A stretch of 39,612 nt of DNA. Source: Chara braunii (lineage: Eukaryota; Streptophyta; Charophyceae; Charales; Characeae). This document shows positions 1-9,552 of the stretch, one piece after another. The stretch spans positions 8,511 through 48,122 of the forward strand of contig BFEA01000583.1 of assembly GCA_003427395.1 (NCBI GenBank), read 5' to 3'. Numbering within the stretch: position 1 is the stretch's first letter; every line of letters begins with the position of its first letter. The position numbers and the translations under genes are program-made. The notes under the pieces were generated by a model, which saw only the letters and a program-made list of their open reading frames with translations, did no database searches and had not been told where the DNA came from.

Positions 1-139
1 GGCAACTTCGTTGCACTTAGGATCGCCTGTATTAAGGGTCTTTGTTTTACATGATCAGTATGATTCTCCTGTTAACAAAGAAAATCATATGTAAAACACA
101 GGCCGCGTTGGCGGAGATTTCACAACGGCCTGTGGAGTA
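1..139. repeat. Hairpin-rich edge segment
   Basis: There is no gene here. Three short inverted repeats are visible. GCAAC/GTTGC lies around a 3-nt loop at 2-14. GTTTTACAT (44-52) pairs with ATGTAAAAC (89-97). CACAGGCCG (97-105) pairs with CGGCCTGTG (126-134). The window edge cuts the context, so it could be the end of a foldback element or part of a hairpin-rich element like those further right. Confidence 0.4.
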
Positions 140-339
140 ATGGAAGTCTCCAAAGTTGACTTGCGTTTAACTAATTTGAGCTTATTTATCCTTATGAAAC
201 CTAACTCACACACACAGAGTACAAAGCCATGGTGCATGAGCACCTTGTACTCACTTCCACTGTGTCTCTCTTCAGACTGCCTTCCTCCAGCACTAGGCTG
301 CCATTGTTATGGACCTGTAACTTGAGGGTGGCTCTGGGG

Positions 340-950
340 GAGGTACCTGACAAATGCAAAGAGTTGTCGCAACAGGAGCTCGCATGGAAAACAGGAGATT
401 GGGGCGTACTGACTCAAGAAAACTCTCCAAAAGAATCCTATGCCTTCTGTCCCCGGTCGACAAGAACGGGTATCTATCAGTTTTCACATCCTTTCCGATT
501 GTCAACGATGCAAATGAATCAGCCACTATGATGAACCTAAACTCAGAGGTGATATCAATAGAAGCCTTCCAAGCGAGGGAAGTGAGAATACACAGCCCAC
601 GACAGATTTGTCAGATTTCACACAACATTGGATGATTTAGAATTTGACCCAGCGGAATGGGTGTGGCAACCTGGACATGGGGGAAGAAGTAAATCCCCCA
701 TCTCTATTTCTGACTACACTAAAACTAAACTAAAATCCCTCTACCTGCGATCCAGCAAAGAGCGAAGCACAGCACAACTACTGCAAATCCCTTGGAGGAG
801 CTTCAAGTCCATTAGACCAGTGAAAATCAGAAGTGTACAGTGGTTAATCGCTTACGGGGTCTTACCAGTGAATGAATGGCTTCATACAAGAAGAGAAAAC
901 TGACCCTAACAGCACAGATAAATGTGCAGTGTGCTCCAACCATGAGCGAG
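340..950 (+). pseudogene. Decayed LINE ORF2 C-terminal fragment
   Basis: Translations in three successive frames align with the C-terminal part of the LINE ORF2 at 35860-36540. The shared landmarks are W-K/R-x-GDWGV-x-x-QEN near 385-430, VFTSFP near 480-495, NLEFDP-like DLEFDP near 628-650, SIRPVKIRSVQWLI-x-YG near 808-860, NEWLH-x-RR near 871-895, and a C-x2-C pair near 921-935 in a shifted frame. At least two frameshifts and a stop break it. It therefore represents a second, older copy of a related LINE whose 5' part is missing. It stops matching at about 947, and the homology resumes at about 2673. The function of the ancestor was retrotransposition. This copy is dead. Confidence 0.8.
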
Positions 951-998
951 AAGAGGAAAGACGTTCCAACTTTACCGAAGAAGATCTTGCTTTCCCGT

Positions 999-1314
999 GT
1001 TTATTGGTTTGAGATTTATGCATACATCGCACTAAGGATTCACACCAAGCCAGCAACATTCATGCGATATGAGCACAATCGGAATATGGTTACAAATTGA
1101 AAAAGATGTTCACAGGTTTCTAAATCATCGTGGCTATGGCTGTTCCCGACTTTATTGCTTCGAACTTTATGCATAAATCGCACTCAAGATCCACACCAAG
1201 CCAGCAACAGTCATGCGATATGAGCACACTCAGAATACAGTTACAACTTGAAAAAGATGTACACAGGTGTCTCAACCATCATGGCTATGGCCGTTCACAA
1301 CAATGACAACAAGC

Positions 1315-1390
<76 letters not shown>

Positions 1391-1391
1391 N

Positions 1392-1484
<93 letters not shown>

Positions 1485-1640
1485 GCTCGTTTCCCTCCTT
1501 TATTGCTGCAAACTTTATGCACTCAAGATCCACACCAAGCCAGCAAGATTGACGTGATATGAGCACACTTGGATTTTAGTTACAACTGGAAATGATGTAC
1601 AACATGTCTCGAGCATCACGGCTATGGCCGCTCCCCACAA
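999..1640 (+). repeat. Three copies of a ~151-bp tandem repeat
   Basis: Copies begin near 1000, 1151 and 1499. Each carries TTTATTG, then ACTTTATGCA (or a variant), then CACACCAAGCCAGCAA, then GATATGAGCACA, then a GGCTATGGC end. The last copy is displaced by the CT/GT microsatellite, which sits exactly after the shared 'caacaagcag' end of copy 2. The spacing from copy 1 to copy 2 is 151 bp. Copies differ by scattered substitutions. No coding potential is seen. Confidence 0.85.
1317..1480 (+). repeat. (CT)n/(GT)n compound microsatellite
   Basis: About 124 bp of CT/TC repeats run into 40 bp of TG repeats, with one N at 1391 that probably marks an assembly join. The apparent open frames across it (LSLSL, ERERE, HTHTH) are artefacts of the dinucleotide repeat. 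Confidence 0.98.
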
Positions 1641-1798
1641 TGTCAACAAGCAGGTAAGTATTCCTATAGGAAAGCCTAACTTCGGCCCGATGGTGCAAAA
1701 GAAAATGGCAAGCGGTACCGGGGCCGTACTGCAGAGGTGTGTGAATCCTTCCAAAGATATTGCAAGGAAAATGAGTGATAGCAAATTCTAGGAACCAA

Positions 1799-2165
1799 GC
1801 AGCATCATACACATGAAACCAGATAGTCTTGACCTCGAACCAAAAGCAGAATTGCAACTCAAATTCCACCAAATAAGAGCACAGCAAAAGCTCACAAGTG
1901 ACAATGTTGGAATAGTTTCACCATCATCAACAATGAACGAATGTCGACTCCCTATCTGGCGCTCAGCGCCCAGACTACGAATGGCAGATCCTATATTGGC
2001 TATATACAATGCCGCTGGTGACATCAACAGCTTCCCAAAGTACGAGCAGATCTCGGCCAATGCCGTTCGCGTCAAGCACCAGGTATGTCTCACGCTTCAC
2101 TCACAACCTCGATTCCCCCACACAGATGCCACGTGCACCCAAGGACCACCATGCGCCCCATCCAG
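1799..2165 (+). repeat. Dispersed repeat, partner inverted at 20485-20830
   Basis: This block matches the reverse complement of 20485-20830 along its length. Shared stretches include CAGCATCATACAC, CCAGATAGTC-TGACCTCGAACCAA, CAGATCTCGGCCAATGCCG, TCAAGCA-CAGGTATGT, and TCACAACCTCGA or close variants. Both copies keep a CAG|GTATGT donor-like site and a C-rich tract ending CACACAG about 50 nt later, as at an intron. Both translate to a similar peptide (QISANA ... KHQ) up to the donor. This may be an exon-intron fragment of a transposon gene. I do not recognise the protein. Confidence 0.7.
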
Positions 2166-2672
2166 CAATGCGCAGGCCAGCTCGGCTATGGCTGCCTGCT
2201 CTCCCTGCCCGCCCGTGAGCGCGTAGGCACTCGCTCTAGCAGCTGGCGCAGCAGCGCTTGCGCATAAGCAGCAAATGCCCGAATGCCAGGCCCTTTCCTT
2301 TATGGAATGAGGCTGCCAGTCATGGGCTGCCTGGCTGGCCTGGGCCTCCCTGCGGAAGCTTCCGGTAGGCCCCAAGTGGCTGAGCCCCTGTCCCAGGGAA
2401 TCTTCCACAGGGCCTGGGGTGGTTACCCGTGTCCAACTGCCAGCGGCCTGTGTTCAGTTCATGCCCCGTGTCTGGCCCAGGGCCTGCCTCAGATACATTT
2501 GGAAAAAGGCAGGCAGGGCCTGGGCTCACTCAACCAACTGGCGCTGCGCAACTGCCTGAATTTCCCAGCTGCGTCAAAACCCAAAGTAGGCCTCTCCTCA
2601 TTTGTCAGGCCCGCCTTCACTTAGGGCGGCCGTTCTTGCTGAAACAGGGCCCAATTGGGCTTACCGAGGCCT

Positions 2673-2790
2673 TGAGCCTCGCAATATCATCTACTGTCTA
2701 ATTGACTGTCAGGAAGCCACAAAATACTGGGCCAGAGCAAACGATCTGTGGACGCACTTATTTGCATCAAAACGGACTGCGGGAGTTGAA
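2673..2790 (+). pseudogene. LINE ORF2 fragment, continuation
   Basis: The frame reads NIIYCLIDCQEATKYWARAN followed by DLWTHLFASK. It aligns with DIIHCLVHYREATD, a stop, then WARASTLWDSLF in the LINE at about 36540-36640. It is therefore the direct continuation of the fragment that ended at about 947. It includes the H/Y-C part of the zf-RVT-type zinc motif. It ends abruptly at about 2790, immediately before another element end at 2797. Confidence 0.8.
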
Positions 2791-2796
2791 CCTGCT

Positions 2797-3060
2797 GTCG
2801 TGCGCATCGGTCCCACGCAGGGCGGGACCCTCCCGGCCGCGTCACGCAGGAGTTGGCCATTACCGCATTGCAAATGGAGCGTCTGCAACTGCTCCGGCCG
2901 ATAATGGAGCTTCCGCAACCGCTCCGGCCGAGTGCACCAGCCATACCTCTCGCGAGCCCCTACGACTGGATAGGGCCTACGCGAGGTACAACTTACCTCC
3001 ACCTGCAGGAGCTGTCACCTCCCTTCGGTGGGCGTATCCCCGCCGAGCTACCAGTCCACA
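2797..3060 (-). mobile_element. Terminal segment of a B-family element
   Basis: Read from 2797 inward, this starts TGCTGTCGTGCGC. It continues with a GGTCCC-(a/g)CGC...GGG block, a GTCACGCAGGA block, CATACCTCTC-CG, and GCGAGGTACAACTTACCTC. In the same order these match the reverse complement of 27319 down to about 27085, the right end of element B. The junction with the LINE remnant at about 2790 suggests insertion into it. Its opposite end was not found. Two ~31-bp tandem units, each with GGAGC...GCTCC, lie at 2871-2932 and are absent from B. Confidence 0.65.
2964..3056 (-). other. Conserved foldable segment of the element end
   Basis: On the minus strand the segment can fold with outer arms GACTGG/CCAGTC (3051-3056 with 2964-2969), an inner arm CCACC/GGTGG (3027-3031 with 2999-3003), and a GAGGT-7nt-ACCTC hairpin (2983-2999). 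The homologous segment at 27089-27172 has different outer and inner arm sequences that still pair. It also contains TAGCTC(A/G)GC(A/G)GG, which resembles a tRNA box A. Confidence 0.5.
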
Positions 3061-3400
3061 ATACGAAAGCTTTTTTTTTTTTTTTTTTGAAAACAAATGC
3101 TCCAGTCTATTCGTGGGGAGCAGCACGTGCTGGGGCCCAACGTCCCATTTCGAATTGTACAACTCATTGAGAACATTTGAGATCATTTGAGATACCGGGG
3201 CCATTACCCGGCTTCGGCTGAGAACAGTCTGTGAACACGATATGAATCAGAAGGCATGGGAAGGATCATGAATATCTAATGACCTATTAAGGAACTACTC
3301 GTGCAATAGGCTACCACAAAGGTCCTACGAATGCTCACAGCCCTCAGGATCCCTAGCAAGCCCTTCTAAGACTTTCCAACAGTCTTACTCCCTGCTGAGC
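3061..3400. other. No gene; poly(T) tract
   Basis: An 18-bp T run occupies 3071-3088. The remainder has no open frame of note and no match that I can find elsewhere in the window. It may be the interior of the element whose end is at 2797. Confidence 0.5.
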
Positions 3401-4085
3401 TCTTCCAGGCCTCACGCCCCCACCCTGCTGGGTTACAAGGGAACACAACTCGCCCCAGCTCCGACCAGCGTTGTCCCAGCAGCAACCCTTGGCTGTCCCT
3501 TGGGATGCCCACCCCAAAGCATCCCCAGATCTCTCTACCAGGCCTCACGCTCCTGCATCAGCAGGTTACAGGGCAACACCCCAGCACCGGTCAGCGCCGT
3601 TCTGGCATCGAACAGCCGCCGATCACTGAGTATTACAACATCGAAACCGCCTAAGATGGGTTGCTAAGAGTCCCTAGAGTCCTTAAGACATTCATAAGAA
3701 CAACCGACTCTTTTTTTCCACTATTCAAACTTTACCAAGTCACCTGAATATGTGTGTCAAAAAGCCTCCCAACCATGAATCAGATAGGTGAAGCCTATTC
3801 AATCCACCTACGACCACCACCAGCATGGCTGTTTTCAGCACGAACCGAAGCTATTCCGTGCCTCATGCTCCCATCAGGTTAGGTTACAGAGTTGCACCAC
3901 CTTGCTCCAGCACCGACCAACATTGCTCCAGTTACGACCCCCGATGACCATTGAGACCGCCCCGCAAACAGCCCCCCAGAACTCTCTACCAGGCCTCACG
4001 CTCCCACTAAGCTAGGTCACAGAGTTGCGCCACCTGGCTCCGGCTCCGACCAGCGTTGCTCCAGCATCGGTCTTCGAGGGCCACC
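3401..4085 (+). repeat. Degenerate ~128-bp tandem repeat (four copies)
   Basis: Copies start near 3401, 3531, 3856 and 3981. Each has CCAGGCCTCACGC (or a close variant), a GGTTACAG-like core, GCTCC-GC-CCGACCAGCGTTG (or a variant), and a TCCAGCA end. The spacing is ~130, 325 and 125 bp, so at least one unit between the second and third has decayed. A GGGATGC/GCATCCC hairpin lies at 3501-3523. It is non-coding. Confidence 0.75.
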
Positions 4086-4089
4086 GAAT

Positions 4090-4600
4090 TTTCAACCACA
4101 CTTCGCAGGATCACAGATGACTTGCCAGATACTACCTATTCCTACAACCCCCTCGAGAGGCAAACCAAATGGAAAGAAATAGTAAACTGGATGATAGACT
4201 TGTTCGAGAGAGATTGCCCCTCCCTCCCCCTACCCCTCCCCCCTCAGCCCTACATTGCCTCCGCCGAGGTGAATTACTCACTCTCCCTCGGCCCCAATAT
4301 AGGACCAACCCTCTACCCCCCTTTCCCCAGGAGCATGCAGTTCCCACCTAAAGCATGCCCCCCCNCCCCNTGCCCNTTTCTACCTCCGTAGGGGCTGATG
4401 TTGACCCACACACCAGCCCCNACCCCAGAATAGCACAACCCCCAACTCTGCCCCTACCCTCTTTGAGACATTCACCCCCCACCTTGTGATGCCCCTGCAA
4501 GATAGAGCTCCCCCCACCCCCTTCCTACCGTTTGACCCTCCGGGAACGATCCGATCCAGCCGACACACTTACCAAAATGTCGTTCGCAATTTAGAAAAGC
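4090..4600. other. C-rich region with assembly Ns, no gene
   Basis: The strand is C-rich, with Ns at 4365, 4370, 4376 and 4421. A short plus-strand frame at 4086-4230 reads like protein (TLRRITDDLPDTTYSYNPLE, then WKEIVNWMIDLF), but it runs into low-complexity proline codons. I cannot assign a family. Confidence 0.4.
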
Positions 4601-4947
4601 AGGGCCTCTTCAAAAATATGCAATAACCCCATAGGATTCCTAAAATATGAATGAAAGAATCGGAAATTTTTGGAACTTACGATGAAGAAAAGGTAGATGA
4701 ATTTTTTTTGTTTTTTTTGGATTTTGCTGATGACGATGAACAGCACCCTAAAGATGATGATGATGAGGATGATGGTGACGACCAACTCACCTACTGATGC
4801 AAAAGGCAAAGTGTTACAATGCCTTGAAGAGCAACATCTAATGAAAACAAACAAATGATGATGATGGTAATGATGAGAATGAAGACAAAATGATGATGCT
4901 GATCATACTAAAGAGCAACACCAACAACCCCTATGATTACAAGCTAG

Positions 4948-4993
<46 letters not shown>

Positions 4994-5059
4994 GCACAAC
5001 GCCCTGTGATGGCACCAGGATGATGATGGTGCTGATGACGAGCGCCTTTGATGATAACC

Positions 5060-5108
<49 letters not shown>

Positions 5109-5340
5109 AGGGATGAGCAATGCCCTATGATGACGAGCTTTGCCAACCGCGCCCCATGATGGTGAAATATTGATGATGGTAATACAACGATGAGTGACGA
5201 GCAATACCCCTAATGAACGGTTCCTTGATAATGATGATGATACTAGCGCTGAACAGGAGTGAAGACGTACGCCTTGATTATGATGACGAGTAGTACTTGA
5301 TGATGATGATGGTGGTGACGAGCAGCCCCCTCTAACTCTA
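4601..5340 (+). repeat. Interrupted (GAT)n microsatellite field
   Basis: Long GAT runs at 4948-4991 and 5061-5108 sit in about 700 bp of decayed GATGAN repeats with repeated GAGCAA-x-x-CCC(C/T)-like spacers. Frames of serine, isoleucine or histidine runs here are artefacts. Confidence 0.9.
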
Positions 5341-5860
5341 ACCAGTATTATCGAGCAAAAGCGGTGCGGATAAGAATCAAAACAGCACCAAGATCGCCAC
5401 AGTCATTTCATTGCAAGTTGCAACTACCTTCCCCGGTACAGTGAGCCCATCAACTAATCGGAGCAAAAAAGTCATCGCAGTCCCTTCCGGATGCTCACAC
5501 TTGAACGGTCTTCCTCCTCCCACTCCACATGAGAACGCGCTCCTCCCTTACCGCCCGCGATTTTCAACCATCCTCCTCAACACTGCGCAGAAGCGGAGGA
5601 ACAAGGCCTCAACTATGGCCGAAAAAACTCAAGGAGATCATCCTTCTTCCAACGATAATCTCCCCTTCGCCAGCGTGTCAACCTGCGACACCACTCGGAC
5701 GAGGCGTAGAGCCAAAGACAACTTTCTCTAATTGGCAAAGATGGAAGAGTGTCCAAGTAGAAGCCTACATGTCGATGGCCACTCAAGATATACACCATGC
5801 ACTAGGCATAAGATTCCCCAACCACCATCGCCCATCTGCGCACATGAGATTGCCCGAGAA
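5341..5860. other. No recognisable gene
   Basis: Plus-strand frames of 106 and 149 codons overlap here (5411-5731 and 5529-5978). They show no motif, have unlike composition, and the longer one runs into GC-rich element DNA after 5860. I treat the stretch as non-coding flanking DNA. Confidence 0.4.
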
Positions 5861-5959
5861 CGCGCTGCAAAAAACGAAGTCAACGAAGCACCGCGGGCGC
5901 GCAACGGACCAGGCCGATAGCGGAGCGGCGGGGCGCTCCCGGTCGCGCCGCGCCGCTTT

Positions 5960-6035
5960 GCAAAGGTGGGCCAGCTGAGGGCGTTTTCTCATACGCTGTA
6001 GCATAGGGGGTACGCGCGGTCCTACGCCTCTATCG
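5960..6035 (+). repeat. Terminal block shared with element B
   Basis: GAGGGCGTTT-CTC, CGCTGTAGCAT, GGTACGCGCGGT and ACGCCT occur here in order and with similar spacing, as in the reverse complement of 26985-27065. In B this block lies ~260 bp inside the right terminus. Here it lies ~110 bp inside the proposed left terminus. Confidence 0.75.
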
Positions 6036-6330
6036 GACCCACATGCTAACCAACACATTGGGGGGCTGAAGTCCCAAGCGCGATTCGTCATCGGTCAACC
6101 AGGACGCATCCCACTCACCACGTGGTACACCACTCTTTAAAACATAAAATTGAAAACACACTCAAACAATACAACAACTCTCCTAGTCCCTTTAGTGTCC
6201 AACCCATAACCTTCTGATACAGAAAATCGATTAGGCGACACTCGTGAGACTCAATATAAAACCGTGCGGACGCAGGGCCTTCTCATATCGACTAGCAATG
6301 CAGTCTTACGCAAGCAGTCGCAATGATGAC

Positions 6331-7300
6331 GTACTATGTAGTACCCATAATCACGCGGTCCTCGATAATCTCAAGGGTCACGTTCGACACTCTGTAAGTG
6401 TCGGCTGTCACGCACCTTGAGGGGTTAATCTCTCGACGCTAGACAACTGCCAAGTGTGGTTGAGAACCACGCCCTCTCCTGCACCTGCGGAGAGTGGGTG
6501 GTACACAGGTTCATACCTATGGTGACAATCGTCTCTGATTGCGCTGGAGACCAGCTCCATCATCCAGGGCCTGGAGATAACTCAAAGGGTTTGACTTTGA
6601 CGACCGCCACGGACTACAACGTCCAACCATAATAATTCTAAAAAGCAAAGGGGTAAAGGGGGATCTCCCTTTTCTCTCAAAGCATAATTTGTTTATCCCT
6701 TACCCACAGTCACAATTGGTCGTGCGAAATACTCAAGGCATATGTATGTACATATGTAAAAGGGGTATATAATATGAGACGATCACTTCTCACAATCACA
6801 GTGGGACTCCTCTCAGCCATATATATGTGTGATTGCAGGCAATCAAATCCAGAGTCTGAACCACAAACATACCTGCAATCACATCAAAGATTCAACCAAA
6901 GTCCACGCACTACACGGGGTCAACTTGAACCATTATCTGCGCTCATACCCCTTGCTTTAGCCATACAAGCCTCAACATTTGTCCAACCTTTCATAAATAA
7001 AAGCACTCAATATCTTTGTTAAATGGTCATTCAATAAAGTACGGGTGAAAACCCAAATGAAACAATTAAAACCACAGGGCTACAGCCTTTAGGTTGAGCT
7101 GGCGAGAATGAATTGGAGTTGAATCGTAAACCAACGAATCGACAACCGATCTATTATCAGTGATAACAAAAGATGATCCTCGTGGGATCAAGTTGAAACT
7201 AATCCAAATCTTGGATTGAGTCAATCAAGGAGGGACCTGTAACATAAGATAGGTCAATGCACAAGCTAAACTTATTAGTTCATGAAGAATAATCTTCATA
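6331..7300. other. Array of short perfect hairpins (element A)
   Basis: No gene is present; a signal-peptide-like 82-codon frame at 6774-7022 has no other support. Many perfect stems occur: GTACT/AGTAC (6331-6344); CTCAAGG/CCTTGAG (6370-6421) enclosing CGACACT-ctgta-AGTGTCG (6385-6403); GTGGTT/AACCAC (6456-6470); CTCTCC/GGAGAG (6474-6494) inside ACCAC/GTGGT; GCTGG/CCAGC (6543-6555); TCCAGG/CCTGGA (6563-6575); GATCC-tcgtg-GGATC (7175-7189); AATCCAA-atc-TTGGATT (7201-7217); GACCT/AGGTC (7234-7255); ATGAAGA-ataa-TCTTCAT (7282-7299). Loops ctgta and tcgtg resemble those in element B. Confidence 0.55.
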
Positions 7301-7429
7301 TCACGTTCTTTCTCAAAAGCCTCATGATAACTAAGTCTAAATCTACCTCAGCCAATGCCCAAAGAAAGGTAGACTTATGGCAGAGTCTCCCCTATTCAGG
7401 GTGGATTGCCAAAATCGCCACCTGTCAAA

Positions 7430-7560
7430 ATACAATCTATCTCCTTTAAACTAAGAAAATTTCGGCAGCGTTTCTCGTAGGAAAAGTGTCTTTTCAGAAT
7501 TTATACTAGTTTCAATATAAAAATTTAAATAAGTTTTAACTCTAGAAAGTCAAATTTTGT
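7430..7560 (+). repeat. GGCAG tandem repeat, left part
   Basis: It contains AATTTCGGCAGCGTTTC, TCGTAGGAAAAGTGTC, AATTTATACTA and AAAGTCAAATTTTGT. The same series continues after the LINE at 37066, so one tandem array was cut by the LINE insertion. Confidence 0.85.
7549..7560 (+). repeat. LINE target-site duplication, left copy
   Basis: GTCAAATTTTGT here equals 37054-37065. Counting the ambiguous A residues, up to 15 bp (AAAGTCAAATTTTGT) are shared. The length suits target-primed LINE insertion. It fixes the LINE 5' end at 7561. Confidence 0.85.
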
Positions 7561-9552
7561 AACTGAAGTTTTTTTGCGCTCGCGCCGCTCGGACAGCGCA
7601 ACGCTGCGCTCGCGCCGCGTTGTTTCACGGACCCGAATGGACACTGACGCGTATCATCACCGGAGAGTTGCACACTCGCCATAGCCTGACCTTCGTAGGG
7701 CATCACGTGCGCGCACCCCGTGCACATGTTGTTCCCAATGCCTAGCTAGACGCATCGAACGGAGGGAGAGGTGCGTGGAGTGAGGCCTCACCAACTCATG
7801 AAGCTGGAAGAAGGTATAGGTGCCTGGGCTTGAAGAGGCGCACTTGCGTCTGAACCATCGCGAAGAACGCCTTCGATCGCCCTACCATTAAGCGAAGCGC
7901 CGAAGAAATTTCTCACACCCAGACCAACTGCAAGCAGCTCAAGGGATTTGCATCTGCTGGTCTGATCAGGCCCGATTACTACAACCATATCTCCAAGGTA
8001 GCATCCAACTGCCATCACCGATTTCTTGAGCTCCACGAAGACGAAGATCAGCCCGCCAGAGTGAGAGCTTCCTGCTAGCAACCTACTAATACTCTCCTCA
8101 GTACACTCCCGGTCCCCTTCCCTTTCCCACTCCCCCATCCCACCTATTTCTTATCCCTTACTCGTTTTCCGATCCGACTCCCATCTAGTTCGATCCCGCG
8201 CCAAAGACTTTCTCCCAAACTGTCTCCATCTCCACCCCCGTTGTACTAAATCCTATCCGCCCACTCCCCTACTACGACCCCTTTTTGTCCCAATCCCCAT
8301 CCTTTGGCAGATATCGATTCCCCCCCCAACCCCAACTCACCCAACTCCCCAACCGACTCGATCTCGCAGAGATCCTGCCTCGATCCCGCCCCGTTCCTGC
8401 ATCGATCCCGCTTCGACCTCGCCTCGATCCCGAATCGATCCCGCCCCGTTCTCCTCTCGAACCCCACACCGGCCCCTGTCCCCACCCCAAACCGGATTTT
8501 GATCTAGGCTCGATCGCGTGTCACGCCCGCCTCGATCCCATCCCGACCCCACCCCGACCTCAACCCGATCCCATCCGGATCCCATCTTGTTCCCATCTCA
8601 ATCCCGACCCGAGCCCGCCCCGATTCCGCCCCAATCTCGACCAGATCTCACCCTGAGTCCATAGCGATCCCATCTCGATCCCAGCCTGATCCCACCTTGC
8701 TCACATCGCAATCCCGCCTTGGCCTCGACCCGATCCCACATCCGACCCACTCCGATCTCACCCCCGGCCCATCCCAATTCAGAGTCACTCCCACCTCTCT
8801 CCCAATCTATTCCGACCCGATCCCTCCACGATCCCCACCAGATCCCACCCCAACTCGGCTTGTAATCCAGACGCAATTTTCTTTCCACATCCCCCTCGAG
8901 CCTACTTCGTTCCCATCCCGATTCCACCCCGACCTCAACCTGATCCCACCCGAATCCTACTTCGATCCCATCTCAATCCTGACCCGATCCCGACCCTGTT
9001 CCACCCCGATCCCGACCCGATCACACCCTGAGTCCACATTGATCCTATCTTGATCCCAACCTGATCCCACCTGGAGCGCATCGTGACCCCATCTCGATCC
9101 CGATCCGATCCCACATTCGATCCGACCCATCCCGATCCTAACCCCGACCCATCCCGATCCTAACCCCGACCCATACCAATTCAGAGTCGCTCCTACCCCT
9201 CTCCCAATCTAGTCCGACCCGATCCCACCCCGATCCCGACCAGATCCCACCCTGTTCCCTTTTCGAACCCATCTCGATACCAGCCCGATCCCGCCCAGAT
9301 CCCATTCCGAGCCCATCTAGATCTCGACTTGATCCCACATTCCTTCCATCTCGTCCTCAATCTCGGTTCCATCCCGATTCAGAGTCACTCTTACCCCTCT
9401 CCCCAAGCTACCAAGCTACCCGCTTCCCCCTCCTTTTTTCCCGGATTGACTATCCTCGCACATCATCTGACCTTGGAACACAAAACAAGGGAGGATGGAT
9501 CTGATAGGAGACAGAGAATAGGTGAGGATTGGCTTCCCCGTAGTGGAAGGAA
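7561..9552 (+). other. LINE 5' untranslated region
   Basis: This is the sequence between the TSD and the ORF1 ATG. 7576-7620 holds a GC-rich direct repeat (GCGCTCGCGCCGC twice). 7800-8140 has no motif that I recognise. 8150-9420 is a minisatellite. It is likely to hold the internal promoter, by analogy with other LINEs. Open frames on either strand arise from the lack of stop codons in the repeat. Confidence 0.7.
8150..9420 (+). repeat. CGATCCC minisatellite with higher-order copies
   Basis: CGATCCC or CCGATCCCA-type heptamers recur every ~10-20 bp for more than 1.2 kb. A longer unit is visible: ATTCAGAGTC(A/G)CTC followed by ACC-CTCTCCC occurs near 8777, 9179 and 9377, and CACCCTGAGTCCA occurs near 8650 and 9015. 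This suggests unequal exchange of larger blocks. It lies wholly inside the LINE 5' region. Confidence 0.85.

Larger units (their letters stand above)
948..2672. mobile_element. ~1.7 kb insertion splitting the LINE remnant
   Basis: The LINE-derived protein similarity stops after a C-x2-C-S-N-H-E segment near 946 and resumes with the directly following IIYCLIDCQEA segment near 2685, so the DNA between is foreign. It contains a 151-bp tandem repeat with a CT/GT microsatellite, a block also found inverted at 20485-20830, and a GGCC-rich tract (2290-2670). TGAG appears at both edges, which could be a short TSD, but I see no convincing inverted ends. The class is unknown. Confidence 0.6.

Noticed and set aside
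1248-1566. Frames of LSLSL, ERERE or HTHTH
   Set aside because: They are produced by the CT/GT dinucleotide repeat.
2964-3056. Functional tRNA gene
   Set aside because: Only a box A-like stretch fits. There is no matching box B at tRNA spacing and the arms do not make a standard cloverleaf.
4937-5204. Poly-Ser, poly-Ile and poly-His frames
   Set aside because: They are readings of the (GAT)n microsatellite.
5529-5978. 149-codon open frame
   Set aside because: The composition is erratic, there is no motif, and it crosses into the GC-rich element end.
6774-7022. 82-codon frame with a signal-peptide-like start
   Set aside because: It lies in a hairpin-rich non-coding field, has no homologue in the window and no domain. 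A hydrophobic start alone is not evidence.
6331-7300. Hammerhead or similar known ribozyme
   Set aside because: I looked for CUGAUGA...GAAA cores in and around the hairpin fields and found no proper arrangement.
8246-9338. Long open frames on both strands (Pro/Ser/Arg/Asp-rich proteins)
   Set aside because: They lie in the CGATCCC minisatellite, which lacks stop codons in several frames. The translations are periodic and mirror each other across strands.
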